Of a stretch of DNA of 64,000 nucleotides, positions 36,164 to 46,598 are shown one piece after another. Positions within the stretch are counted from its first letter, which is position 1. Every line of letters begins with the position of its first letter. Origin of the DNA: Xylaria sp. FL1777 (taxonomy: Eukaryota; Ascomycota; Sordariomycetes; Xylariales; Xylariaceae); contig MU400611.1 of the NCBI GenBank assembly GCA_022578965.1, positions 62,001 through 126,000 of the forward strand, given 5' to 3'. Under the pieces are notes generated by a model that saw only the letters and a list, made by a program, of their open reading frames with translations, had not been told where the DNA came from and made no database searches. The position numbers and the translations under genes are program-made.

Positions 36164-38912
36164 CTAGCTAAATCGAAAGTCGTCGTCTAGAAGGTGCCTA
36201 TATGTAGTAACCCTACCCGGGCTACTGATACCATGAACTAATTCTGCGTGGTTCTGTAAATGCATCTTATGCTTAAGCTTGACAATTGGGACACAGACTG
36301 GGCAAACGACCTTGCTTCTCGGGCTAAGCTTAGACAGATGCACACTCTTGAAATGCCGCGCTGTATCAGTCGGCGCAGAAAATACGCGGCATAAGGCTGG
36401 AAGGCTTGGGTCTTCTGGAGGTAACGTCAAAGCCTTGCCGATACAAATGAAACACCGTCGTAGCTTCTTCTCGCCAACGTAACTAACAAGAACAGAATTT
36501 CGTAACTGTGTAGCTTTATCCACTGGGGCTAGTCCGAGCTCCATAGGCATAGGGGGTTGCCTTGCCTCTAATACTTTGGTTGATAGCGGCTCTTCAACAA
36601 AGCAGTAGGCTGTCACAGCGTCAATAGCCATGGCCCTTCGTCTAAAGTGGGACTGAAGATCGTTAACTAGCGGTTCGGGCAAGCGCCGTAACTAATCTTT
36701 GTTGCGCAGGGTTCATCGGTTGAATCCTTGAAGACGGATTGATAGGTTGGAGAAAGCCTTGTCCTTGTACTTGACGCTCAATATCTTCCACTGCTTGTTT
36801 ATCTGTCCATTCCTTCCTCATCCTAGACTTCTCGACTCGTCGTAGATGGGCCTTCGTAGCTTGGATCTTGAGACGAACAGGCCGGTATTTAGGCGAGTCG
36901 GGGTGAAGTCTCTGTAACTGTTGCTTCAACCGGACAACATCAGGGTGATGATTGAGAGCCGCAGACTAGAAATCAATTTTTAGTTGCCCAATTCTGACAA
37001 AATGTGACATCTACATCAGGGATTTAACTTACCTGTTCCGCCGAGAGGTTAGCCGGCCGGCGTGTACTTCTAGAGTGCCCATGGCTAGTAGCAATCTCAA
37101 CAAGTGTCTGCTGCGGCTCACAGGCACGGTGCATAGCCCAGAGATCAGCGCAGACATTGCGATTTAGGTAGTGTTTCTGGAAGGTGTCGGAGTTTGGCGT
37201 ATGGTCCATTACGAGGTTTCGAAGTGCTTCGCTTACGTTTACTACCAGTATATTTAGCGGTCAACCACAAATGCGCATAAGACACAGCTTACCGTTCCTG
37301 TCCATGTTATTGCCTGCCATGTACCGAAGGCTGTAGCATATAGTTGTATGTTCAAACCCTAAAAGCTCGCCGATTCTATTTACCCACTTAGTCATCATCC
37401 CTCTCGTAATGGGTTCATCGGACAGGGTATATCCGTTCATATTTTGGTCGGCGCGACGGAAAACCAGCTTATCTCGGATCTCTGGCTTGAGTGGAAGAGG
37501 ACTTGCATAACTTGACGTTAGCCTATTGCATGATCAATTGATAGTGTGTAATTACAGTTCATGCTCGCCTTCGAATATATTGAGCTTCTGCAACGTTTCG
37601 GGTTTATCATTGAAGATGTCGGCACTGAAAGCACGATGCCTAAATAGAATGCCCAAGAGGAAGATGTGAGGACTAAGGAATAGGCTGGGGTCAAAGATGA
37701 TTTCAGGAATTAAGAAGGTTTTTCTAAATCACCCAACGTTAGCACTTATTATTAGAGATAAGCTGTCATCCAACTATGAATAATTGCTCTATATCAAATA
37801 GGAAGACAACTGCCATATCCTCGCGGTCGAAAGTGTGAAATGCGAAAGGTTGATTCAGAAAGGGTGTGCTTACGCTGCTTTTGGCCCAAGATATCGCTTC
37901 GTGAAGTTGAGCGTGAATTTGATTACAAGACGATGTGGCCCATTGTTTGGGTCGCGTACAAGGACAACGCGGATGTCTCCAAAACGCAGCTGCAAAATTG
38001 AGGCTGGTCGTGCACCGGCTGGCGCGAGCAAAAGTAGGAAAAGCACTGCTAGAATACGTTGTTCGCCTAATTTGAACGATTTTTCTGTAGTGTTCAATGT
38101 AGTTTCGATTTGAAGTTTTAAGTCGGCAATTGTCATAGATCGATTCTCGCGTTTATCATCCGTGAGGCTATGCTTGTCACCCAACTCCACGATCGCCTAA
38201 AGTCGTAGACTTCGTCTTAGCTAGATTCGCCATTGGAAGCTCATATGAATGTACTCACGTTAGCAGTCCTCCGTCGGTCTACCAGGTCATCAATCTTGGA
38301 TGCTGTCGCCCTCTCAAAAGCCAATCGGAAAGCACACCAAAACGTAACAAGGGAACTCCTCTTCTTCATCTTGGGCTTCTTCCTGCCATGAATAGTAGTT
38401 CTCTGGCCCAAGTGCCAATCCAGAAAATTGTAGGTGATTCTAAATGTGATTTCCAGAAAGCTACGTTTCCAGTCATCTTTTCCAAGGACTTTCTGGGAAA
38501 AGCTGGTAACGTCAGTGCTTCTCTCCAAAGAATGGCGGGATTTGACCGTTACGAACCAGCACCACTGGCGTTCAGCCATGCATATCAGGGTCTCGGTATT
38601 CTTTGAGTACTGCTTGCGATCGTAACTCGTCTCGTCGAAGTGCTCCATGCTTCTCTGGTAGTATTCTGGAGGGTGTAGATTGCCATCGTGCAGCAGCTCC
38701 TCTAGATCATCATCCAAAAGGTCACTAGGATAGCTGTCCAGCCATTGCACTTGTTCTGCTACCCTTTTAGCGGCTTTCTGTGTTTTCGTTTTGCTAGCTT
38801 GATTTAAAGTGTCAGAAATATCGTCTAGATCATTGTACGAGCCTGTTCCAGAGTCGTTATCCGACGAGTACGGCTCGTATTCCGTGTCTGACACAGGAAC
38901 TACGGGTGGCAT
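36164..38912 (-). CDS. DUF3435 (FluG-type) tyrosine-recombinase-like protein with C2H2 fingers; frameshifted
   Basis: Exons by eye: 38912-38259, 38196-37874, 37723-37556, 37501-37293, 37241-37033 and 36965-36164. The N-terminal 75 residues are acidic. A catalytic-type domain follows with the residue pattern of tyrosine recombinases: R281 in PAGARPASILQLRFGDI, Y438-x-x-R441 in ICYSLRYMAGNN, and H465 plus Y476 in MDHTPNSDTFQKHYL. A Lys/Arg-rich helical stretch comes next, then a C-terminal finger region (RCFICIG; CRVFS...HFKSVH; CPVC...HLQNHAELVHG). In the last exon the frame changes near 36680-36700 (RLVTALAR, then LPEPLVNDLQSH in another frame), so the finger region is out of frame unless this is an assembly error. 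DUF3435 proteins include the captains of Starship transposons; others are not known to mobilise anything. Membership is clear from the motifs, activity is not. Confidence 0.78.
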
Positions 38913-39427
38913 CGTTGACTGTAGAAGGAGCAAGGGAGTCGTCTGAGATCAGTTGGTATGAGAGAGTCGTCGAAACGACACTAAAAGAAATGAAGAGGTC
39001 AAAGAACGACAATATAAATGATAGATCCCGGGAAGGCACATAAGGGATGTAATATCGTAGACACTACATGCTTTAATACTTACTTCGTGCACTTAGGCTT
39101 GGGGTGACGGTTGCTTTTTCTGTAAGACGTTAGTGAACGTATCTCACGGAAGTCCTTCCGTGTTCATGTGCACCAAGTTGCAGGGTCTAGTCGCAGAACA
39201 GGTAAGTGGAGCTTGATGCATATTGTCTTGCCAATGTGCAGGGGATATTCGTAATCTGGAACTACCTAGGTCGAGTACCGATGAGGTATTCTCATGACAT
39301 TAGTACTTCGGGTAGCACGTCCAGGCCAAACCAGAAGCAGGTACGAAAAACGTAGTCACTAGCAACTCAACATTAGAACATCTCAGATACATGGTCTACT
39401 TATGTATTCTCACCCGTACCAGTTATT
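38913..39427. other. Spacer upstream of the DUF3435 gene
   Basis: 515 bp between the start of the DUF3435 gene and the stop of the next minus-strand gene. If this were the 5' end of a mobile element, its edge would be expected here or further right. I found no convincing target-site duplication or terminal repeat by eye. Confidence 0.4.
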
Positions 39428-42148
39428 TTACTTGGTAGGGCGCTGACTAAACGGGCATTGATATGCTTGAATGTGTACATGCTGCAGCGCCATCAAGAAG
39501 TGTTCCTTTGGTATGTCATGGAATAGTGCCATTGTCTGCTCCCACGCTTCTCCATCTTCGTCGACACCATCATCAGGACTGCCTATCAGGGCAATATAAT
39601 GCCATGCGGCACGTGTGAGCCTTGCCTCATATTGTGAAGCTGACCGTCCAGGACATTTGCAGTGCAGAGCCAGATAGCCCTTGTCGCCGAGCTCAGGGTT
39701 TTTATTCAACTGGCGCCTGAGATCATCTAGCAACTCTGAATTGCTAGTCTGAGCCGTTTTTATTCCTTCCAACCCCGAACACAGCGTCTCCTTCATTGTG
39801 TCTAGGTCAGCTTTGCGTTGCACTGTTAGATCCCTCCTAAGCTGCTCTGTTTGAGATTTAAGACCATCTACTTGACTCTGGAGCTCATGAATATAAGTCT
39901 TAATATTCTCGGTTTGTATCTTGAGCGCGACTTCGATTTCCCTTTTCAAGTCATCCTTGACCGTCTTATTAAGTTCATCCTTAAGTTGTTGACCGTTCGC
40001 TTTTAACTCGCTCAGCCAGTCCCCTTTTATTGCATCCTCCAGTTTGAGCCTTTTCGTATCGCGACCCCCTGGGGTAGCGGGCCGCTTTGCAGTCTTCTTA
40101 CCTACAAATGGATTATCTGCGTGTCCAATCGACGTAGAATGGCTTATGTTGTTTGAGGACCAGCGACTAGAATCGTGGCCTAGATTGCCTAGTGAGACTT
40201 GCGGAGATGCAGCATGCGCGAGACTGTGTATAGAAACGGAGGTGTCGTGTATAGATGTAGCCCGCGATGTAGTTGATGCTATGGTAGGCGCATTGGGTAG
40301 TGAATCCCGAAAACTATTGCTCTCATGTGAGTCTAATCTGTTGAGCTCTAGTGGGTAGGAGCTTGGGGATCGCTCAAGGGCTTCATGTGGATATCCAAAT
40401 AAAGTGTGCAGTCGCTCCTCCTCATCGGCCTGGCCATGCCCGAGGGCAAGCAGCTTCGTCAATCTGTATGAAGGTATTTCAACTGGGTTGGCCTCGGCTT
40501 CATCGAGGCGGAACTTTCGAAGATAAAAATGACATTGGCATTTGGTAAGAATATAACATAGGTCCGTCGTGGAGAGGACAATAAGCTGTAATTGCCAAGC
40601 TGATAGGTTCAGCATGCGGACTGTCTGCGCACTAAGAAGCTCACTTCTTCGATCGGTAGATATTGATAGCCTGGGAGTAGTATTAGACTGCGCGATTTTA
40701 TCCCCAGACATAACACCGCGTAGGGCGACTTGAGTGCGAAGTTTAATTAGCGCCATGATGTCTATGGCGTGTGTCGTGCAAACGGGATCTATAAGAAGGC
40801 CGCATATGAAGTCAGTCTGGGTTTCGAAAATGCGTCGTAGCTTTTCATTGGCGACCGGGGCACCATTTGCGCCTTCCATCATTTGCGTATTCGCTGCAGC
40901 CAAGTCTAAGAATGCAGGCACATTACTCAGCCGACGCCGTGCCTCTTGCAAACCACCCTCACTGCAGCTTTGAGGTAGCCATCCATTATCTCCCATATCC
41001 AGCAACATGTAAGCCTCTGACGACCACCTTGGTATTTCAGTCATGTTTACCAGCCGCTGTAAGCTTATCAAGAAAAGCGAACGAATAATCAGCTCCTCAT
41101 CATGGTTTTCGGCAAGACGCATACGCTCAGCCCAGAATTTGCACCACATCGAGAGGATTGTACCGGACTGACGTGCCTTTATGAACAGCCAGTCTCTGAG
41201 CTCATCGGGAGTCTTCGTTATATCTGGCGGACCAAGCAGTTTGCAGAGTATTTCCACATCTCCCTGTATTTCCACATCTCCCGGCATGTCCCCGTCGCTA
41301 TCATCTTCGATGTCAAGGGGCTCGTCTTCCAACATGATTTTAGCGGCCGCCCATGGTTGAACAAACGGCCGAATGTCTTTCCGGCAACGCATGAAGTCCC
41401 TACCAAGGATACGCGTATAGTCTGCCAGAAATGTAGCAGCAGCTCTGCGATATTCTTCGGGTTGGAAGATATCATAAATATTATCTTTGTCAACACCCTT
41501 CCAAAAGCCGTGCTGTACTTGAAGCGTGTCACGAGGACTTGTCATCATCCAATCGATCTGCAAACGACCGATCCGATCCTTAAATTTGTTATCTGGGTAT
41601 GCGATGGCCAATAGGGCAAGCATTCCTGCTGGTGAATACAAGCCTGGTGCTTTCCAACTCCGACGTTTTTGGCTTCCATCTTCGCCTCTTTCATTCCGGG
41701 CTGATTGTATCGCTTCTGTAAAGTTTCTTCCCTTCTTCATCCACTGTTCCAATGCTGTGAACGCAACATCGGCATCTCGCGTTGCCTTGTGTCGCGACAT
41801 AGCATGTTCCCCAACATGACATAGTAAATGATCTACCACGTCGTTCCCGTGAATATGAGCAAATTTACCGGTAAGTCCGCGCGGTAAATAATCACGTAGT
41901 AACAAGTAGATCTTGGCCAACATACGACTTTGCGTTTGGTCATCCTTATGCTCATCCATAGCCCAGGCGAGGCAAAGAAACCAGTCGCGATCCTTGTGGG
42001 ACTTGATGAACTTCATATGCATCGGCTTGGAGAGCATTGGTGTCGATCGTGCAAGTGGAAGCCAATCACTCAAAGGCGCTTGAGCGGGGGGAGATTCTGA
42101 TAGTACATTGTGGTTGGTGTTTGGCATGATGGCTAGCCAGTCTTCCAT
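39428..42148 (-). CDS. 906-aa coiled-coil protein, unknown family
   Basis: A single-exon frame of 906 aa starting at an ATG (MEDWLAIMPNTNHN). The N-terminal 550 residues look globular and mostly helical, with an acidic stretch near 290 (EDDSDGDMPGDVE). Residues about 620-690 are Ser/Thr-rich and low-complexity. A basic nuclear-signal-like segment follows (KKTAKRPATPGGRDTKRLKL). About residues 710-815 form a long predicted coiled coil (LKANGQQLKDELNK ... LQSQVDGLKSQTEQLRRDL). The C-terminal 85 residues have CKCPG and a Trp-containing segment. I recognise no domain. The frame is intact and codon use is normal, so it is likely a real gene, perhaps a nuclear protein. It lies just upstream of, and in the same direction as, the DUF3435 gene. 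Confidence 0.72.
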   Translation of the reverse strand: MEDWLAIMPNTNHNVLSESPPAQAPLSDWLPLARSTPMLSKPMHMKFIKSHKDRDWFLCLAWAMDEHKDDQTQSRMLAKIYLLLRDYLPRGLTGKFAHIHGNDVVDHLLCHVGEHAMSRHKATRDADVAFTALEQWMKKGRNFTEAIQSARNERGEDGSQKRRSWKAPGLYSPAGMLALLAIAYPDNKFKDRIGRLQIDWMMTSPRDTLQVQHGFWKGVDKDNIYDIFQPEEYRRAAATFLADYTRILGRDFMRCRKDIRPFVQPWAAAKIMLEDEPLDIEDDSDGDMPGDVEIQGDVEILCKLLGPPDITKTPDELRDWLFIKARQSGTILSMWCKFWAERMRLAENHDEELIIRSLFLISLQRLVNMTEIPRWSSEAYMLLDMGDNGWLPQSCSEGGLQEARRRLSNVPAFLDLAAANTQMMEGANGAPVANEKLRRIFETQTDFICGLLIDPVCTTHAIDIMALIKLRTQVALRGVMSGDKIAQSNTTPRLSISTDRRSELLSAQTVRMLNLSAWQLQLIVLSTTDLCYILTKCQCHFYLRKFRLDEAEANPVEIPSYRLTKLLALGHGQADEEERLHTLFGYPHEALERSPSSYPLELNRLDSHESNSFRDSLPNAPTIASTTSRATSIHDTSVSIHSLAHAASPQVSLGNLGHDSSRWSSNNISHSTSIGHADNPFVGKKTAKRPATPGGRDTKRLKLEDAIKGDWLSELKANGQQLKDELNKTVKDDLKREIEVALKIQTENIKTYIHELQSQVDGLKSQTEQLRRDLTVQRKADLDTMKETLCSGLEGIKTAQTSNSELLDDLRRQLNKNPELGDKGYLALHCKCPGRSASQYEARLTRAAWHYIALIGSPDDGVDEDGEAWEQTMALFHDIPKEHFLMALQHVHIQAYQCPFSQRPTK

Positions 42149-43226
42149 CCGACGACGTACGCGAGAGATCTTATTGCGGCGCTCATCAAAGACTCATGAT
42201 TGTAAAGCTGTGGGATCGTGAAGGGCCAGATACGGACCTTGAAATTCGAAGTGAGATGTGCCTAGCAAATAATACAAGCTACCTGAGGTATCGAAGATAA
42301 GATGTACCTATGTGTACAACAAACCTACCATCCACGACCAAGAACGCTACAGGGTTCTATGTGCTTGGTACGAGTTAGGTTGCGCGATTTCACGTAGGAT
42401 TCGGGTCTGTTCGGGTACCCTAGCTGAAGAACTTTGAATGATTCCAGGAGGCACATGCATGGCAGCAGGGTGGGGTTCGATAGCGTATTCGATTATTGGC
42501 TCAATTTATTATGGTATCCACAGGCTTAACTAATGGTGTGCTGACGTGTGGGCCTTCTAGGGCACGAATGCTTCGATAATCAGGCAACCAAGCCTTCGCC
42601 CGGAACCTGAAGATTCTGAAGCGTTCTTCAAACTCCGAAACACTCTTGTTGAATCATCCAGGCTAATATCGCTTTATACCGCTTCGAAGACGATCACCCT
42701 CACACCGTGTCTCCGGATGGGTTCGGCTTGTGTTGTAGAAACGTACTTGGCACCTTTGGCACCGGCGAGGGAGGACTAAAACACAAGGCTATATTGTTAT
42801 TGTAAATTAACGCGATTTAGGTTATGATTTCAACCTCGTAAGTCGCATCTGTACTCTGATTAAAAAGCTACGAGTAATAAGATGCCGGTAGGTGTGCCGT
42901 GGTAGGAGGACTGATGAGCTTCTTCTCTGCTTACTTGTGACGTGTACGGTTGCTTTTGGGGCAAGGGCCCTCGCGTGCCACACGTGCACTCCAGCCAATC
43001 ACAGACATGGTCACAAATCACACTTTAAAGAACGCCTTGTCCTAGTCTAAGTGTCCCCCAGCACAAGCGATAGTTCCGTCGTCGTGGAGATCGAGGGACT
43101 GAGTGGGATAGGCGAGATAGGTTCGAAACCGGCCACATTTCAAGTATATAATCGACGAGTTGGGAGTGGAGTGTCAGCTTCTCTTTTTTTCACCTTGCCT
43201 ATAGCAATTGACATTTCATCAACACT
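42149..43226. other. Divergent intergenic region, nothing recognised
   Basis: About 1.08 kb between two divergently transcribed genes. Short open stretches run into the following gene in other frames. I see no repeat, RNA gene or convincing motif, so it is presumably the promoter of both genes. Confidence 0.5.
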
Positions 43227-43698
43227 ATGTCTCGTCCTCAGATGCCGTCTAAATTCATTGCAGCCCGTAAACAGGCCAAACTTTGCAGGGATCGTGTGCG
43301 CAAACGTCGTCTCACGTTGTTTTCGAAGGCCAATGAGATCCATCATCTAGGTGCTGAAGTCTACGTGGTCCTATACTTCTATAAGAGGTTTTACGTTTAT
43401 ACTTCGACCGCCAATCCCAAATGGCCCCCCTCGGCAAAGGATGTGGTAAATGCTGATTTTTTTATTTTTGTTTTCTTTGTTAATATGGAACTAACCATCT
43501 AAGAAACGTTCTTATCCAATGCCGGATATTCTCATGCCTGCGGACTTCAAGTCATGGGCGACCGGCAAACCTACTACTCTCGCCAATTGTCGTTCTCACG
43601 TTCTCGCAGATGGCAATAACGGCGGATTTCAGGATAACGAGGACACTAGTAGTGCTAACTCGGATACGGACAACTGGGAGGATGTTGACAAAGACTAA
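43227..43698 (+). CDS. Small MADS-box-like protein
   Basis: Two exons, 43227-43445 and 43504-43698, with a 58-nt GTAAAT...TAAG intron, give 137 aa. Residues about 14-62 resemble a diverged MADS DNA-binding domain: RDRVRKRRLTLFSKANEIHH then LGAEVYVVLYFYKRFYVYTS. This corresponds to the family order R-x-x-T-x-x-KR, GL-x-KKA-x-EL, CDAEV, and Y-x-Y-x-S. It is followed by a WPPS motif. The second exon adds a hydrophilic acidic tail ending DTDNWEDVDKD. It lacks the MEF2 or SAM extension of classical fungal MADS proteins such as Mcm1 or Rlm1. It was too short and too split to stand out as one open frame. Likely a small DNA-binding regulator; targets are unknown. Confidence 0.65.
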
Positions 43699-43844
43699 GC
43701 TGTTGCGTCTACGCGATCGGGTGATTAGTAAGATACGCGCCGTATAGATTGATATTAAGGATATTATTAGGATACGGCGGCTATGTGCCTGATCTGGCTA
43801 AAAATGTACATCCTAGGCCATAGGAAAGTCCGATCCTGCTGTGG

Positions 43845-46193
43845 CTAAACAGACATAGTGTCGAGATCAAAGTCGTGACCATCGATGTGTGATATGTCTG
43901 TATCGTTAAAACAATCGTAGCAAATGTGATAGTCCCTACAGTCCTGACATGTGTAGACGATACGCGTAAGTGTCTCGCTACACTCATGACACCAGCCGGG
44001 CACTTCTTCTGCCTCCTCCACGACGACAAGCTTACTTGAGGGGTCGGTCTTAAGAGTTAGCTCCCATCTCTTTTCATTTTGATCGGGAACCCTCGCACCA
44101 ACGAGTTCCTTGCAGCAGCTTAATCCGATTGTGACTGATCTGCGATCGTGTTCAGGCTCGTCTTCGCTTTTTGGGGGCGGAAGTTTAAGGAGATCGGCCT
44201 CGTCGTCAAGGTCTGCCAAACGCGTTAAAGCTCTACTGTCGATATGAAAACGGATAGGTCCGATAGGAAGCTCTTCGGCGGGGATCTCCCATCCGAGATC
44301 ATAAACCGACAACGGCCCGTTCAACACTTTCTTGGGTGAATCTATTCGAATTAACCCCCTTTCTCCATAGCCGTCCGGCTGGTCCCGTTTGCTGTGGTTA
44401 GGGTCGCAGACGAGAGAGAAATAGGTTCGCAATCTGGTCTTTGACGGGTTTGAAAAGTCTGGGGACGGAGATACGTCATTCCACTATTGATAGTCGTTAG
44501 CCAAAATGCTGTTGAAGAAGAGAGCCGTGCTTACATCTCGGAACAGGATCTTAGCATGATCATCCCCCGTCCATACCTTCGAGGCCTGGCGACGCCTCAT
44601 GACTCGTTGCAATGCTATGGCCGAGCCGGAGATGACCTGCGTTAGGGAGGGCAGTCTCATTATAGATAGCGCGGCGCCCGTGGCTACCGCGGAAACCCTG
44701 CCAAAGTAAGAATAGCTCGACCGAAAGATAGGCAACTTACCAAGTAGTATCGAAATTGGCAAGAAACGCATGTTCGACCCTAATCTTCTTTTTAGAGGCA
44801 TCCTTCACAATTCCAGACATGATATCATCCACTTGTTGACGAAGGCCGGGGCTGCAGTAGCTGCCGCCGCAAAACACAACCGCAAAGTCTTTCCCCAGGC
44901 GTACTATACGAGAGATCTCGGCTTTTAACACCTGAAGTCCTCTCTGAAATGCTTTCTCGAAGGCGTTGCGGATATGGACGGGGGCAATGTGAACGGTGAA
45001 CCGAGGATTGTTGCCGATTAGGACAATAGGTTTGGTCTGGTGCGTGTAATCGAGGCTCCATTTCTGTTCTTCAAATCTCTGCATTATAGTGGCGAATCTA
45101 AGTTTTGAACGTTAGTGTCTGCTACTAGTGGAAGATGTCGCCACCTAGATGCCACTTACTCCCCTTGAGGAACATGAGCTCTTAGTTGGGAGCGAACGTG
45201 TTCCTGTATTATGCCGTTTGAAACATGACTACCGCCTTGCGAACCTAAGTTCAGTCAGCATCAGCTCCTCGAGATAAAGCTGTGGTCAAAATACTCGCCG
45301 GTCCTCCAACGCGGCCCAACACTAGACTGGCTGTTGCAGACCCCCCCCTGGTCGTCAAAATACACACTTTGCAACTGGATGTTCTGCGTTCTCTCATAAG
45401 TCAAAGTTGATAGGCCCGCGGGCTCTGCAAGAACTGCGACAGGAAGCGAGATACATACCAACGTGCTGCTGCCACTATCCGGCACGACCAGGTTCAGCCC
45501 GTCACGCTTGTTCAGCTTCTCAAAAGTCCGCCATAACCGTGTACGAGAGAAAGAGTATAGTGGATCATCAAAAGGTTCACAAATATAGAGCGCTGCGGCT
45601 TGTCCTTCGCTCACCATTTCAAACGTAATGTTTTGGTCGTACTCGGACCAGATAGGACGGATAAGCTCGAGATAATACAATTTATACCTGGGAAAGTCGT
45701 CCTTCTGCTCATTATTGCAAAGATAATTTGGATAAGTCAAAACAATTGTCCTGATTACGAGCTTTGCAGTATTCGCTTTTTCTATCGCCATATCACGGAG
45801 CAGACTGAAATGTTCCCGCAAAACATCGTCTTCCATGTCGGGCGTGATCCGGCACTCAGAGACCGCTTGTAACAGATGATCCCCGCCTGGCATTGCACTG
45901 ATGGTGCTGTGACGCGATAGCGCACGATGCGTGAAGATGGTCTTGAGCGGGAAGCTTTGGTCCTTCGTCAATGATTGTCGTCCAGGTACAAGACGGCCTC
46001 CTTCTAGAGCTGCGCAAGCAATGAACTCTGCTAGGGAATTGGACGCTGCAGGAGTATTCCATCTTTCAGGATGGGCAAGGTCGGCAGTAAGTGTAACACG
46101 AAGAGCCTGGGGCCTGCCGTTGGCCAGTTTGAAGGCCAATGTCATCTTGGAGCTTAGACATCCAAAGTCCAGACCGAGCGCGCTGCTATCCAT
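43845..46193 (-). CDS. Hsp70-like ATPase with C-terminal ZZ zinc finger
   Basis: Actin/Hsp70-fold ATPase of the diverged fungal type. The start is taken at the ATG at 46193, just before the first phosphate motif ALGLDFGCLSSKM. Other motifs are EMVSEGQAAALYI, the second phosphate motif VVPDSGSSTLVC and the adenosine motif VVFCGGSYCSPGL. Later exons are clear: about 45250-45160, 45097-44741, 44697-44535 and 44483-43845. The join between the first exon (to about 45290) and the second is not resolved, and two in-frame TGA codons lie between them, so either an intron or damage is there. The last exon ends in a ZZ-type finger (CHECSETL, YTCQDCRDYHICYDCF, then two His). An Hsp70-like/ZZ fusion is uncommon. 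Role unknown; similar ATPases are often found in variable fungal loci. Confidence 0.7.
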
Positions 46194-46598
46194 GTCAGCT
46201 TTCGCATTTCGTTGCAGTGTACTCAACAAGCTCACGCTATCGTGGAAAGGTCCTTGCCAGCCATAATGTCGTGGAGGGATTCTTGCGTAGGGATTAAGTT
46301 GGGGAGGTGGTTAAGCAATCTTTCGTGATGCGATGTTTTGCGATTGCAAGAAGTATAAGTGTGGGAGTTCAGGTTACGACGGAACCCTTCCAAGCTCACC
46401 GAACGGTTTTCCAGCCCCGCAGACATGGATGGCATTGGGCCTTGCAGTCATGATTGGAGAACCCGACTAGGAACCTTGGAAGGCGTTATGCTGAGTCAGC
46501 CCCATAAATTCAACCAGAAGCCCTGAACGCGAGATTCAGCAGTTCTCGTCGGAAATCGCGTTTATACCTACCTAGAGGTGCCTAATACCGCTCGAATC
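46194..46598. other. Short divergent spacer
   Basis: About 400 bp between two divergent genes. A minus-strand ATG at 46262 with a possible 45-nt intron would extend the Hsp70-like gene upstream, but the evidence is weak. CTACCTAGAG lies near 46568. Confidence 0.4.

Noticed and set aside
43110..43140. GGTTCGAAACC resembling a tRNA T-arm
   Set aside because: No matching acceptor, D or anticodon stems can be folded around it.
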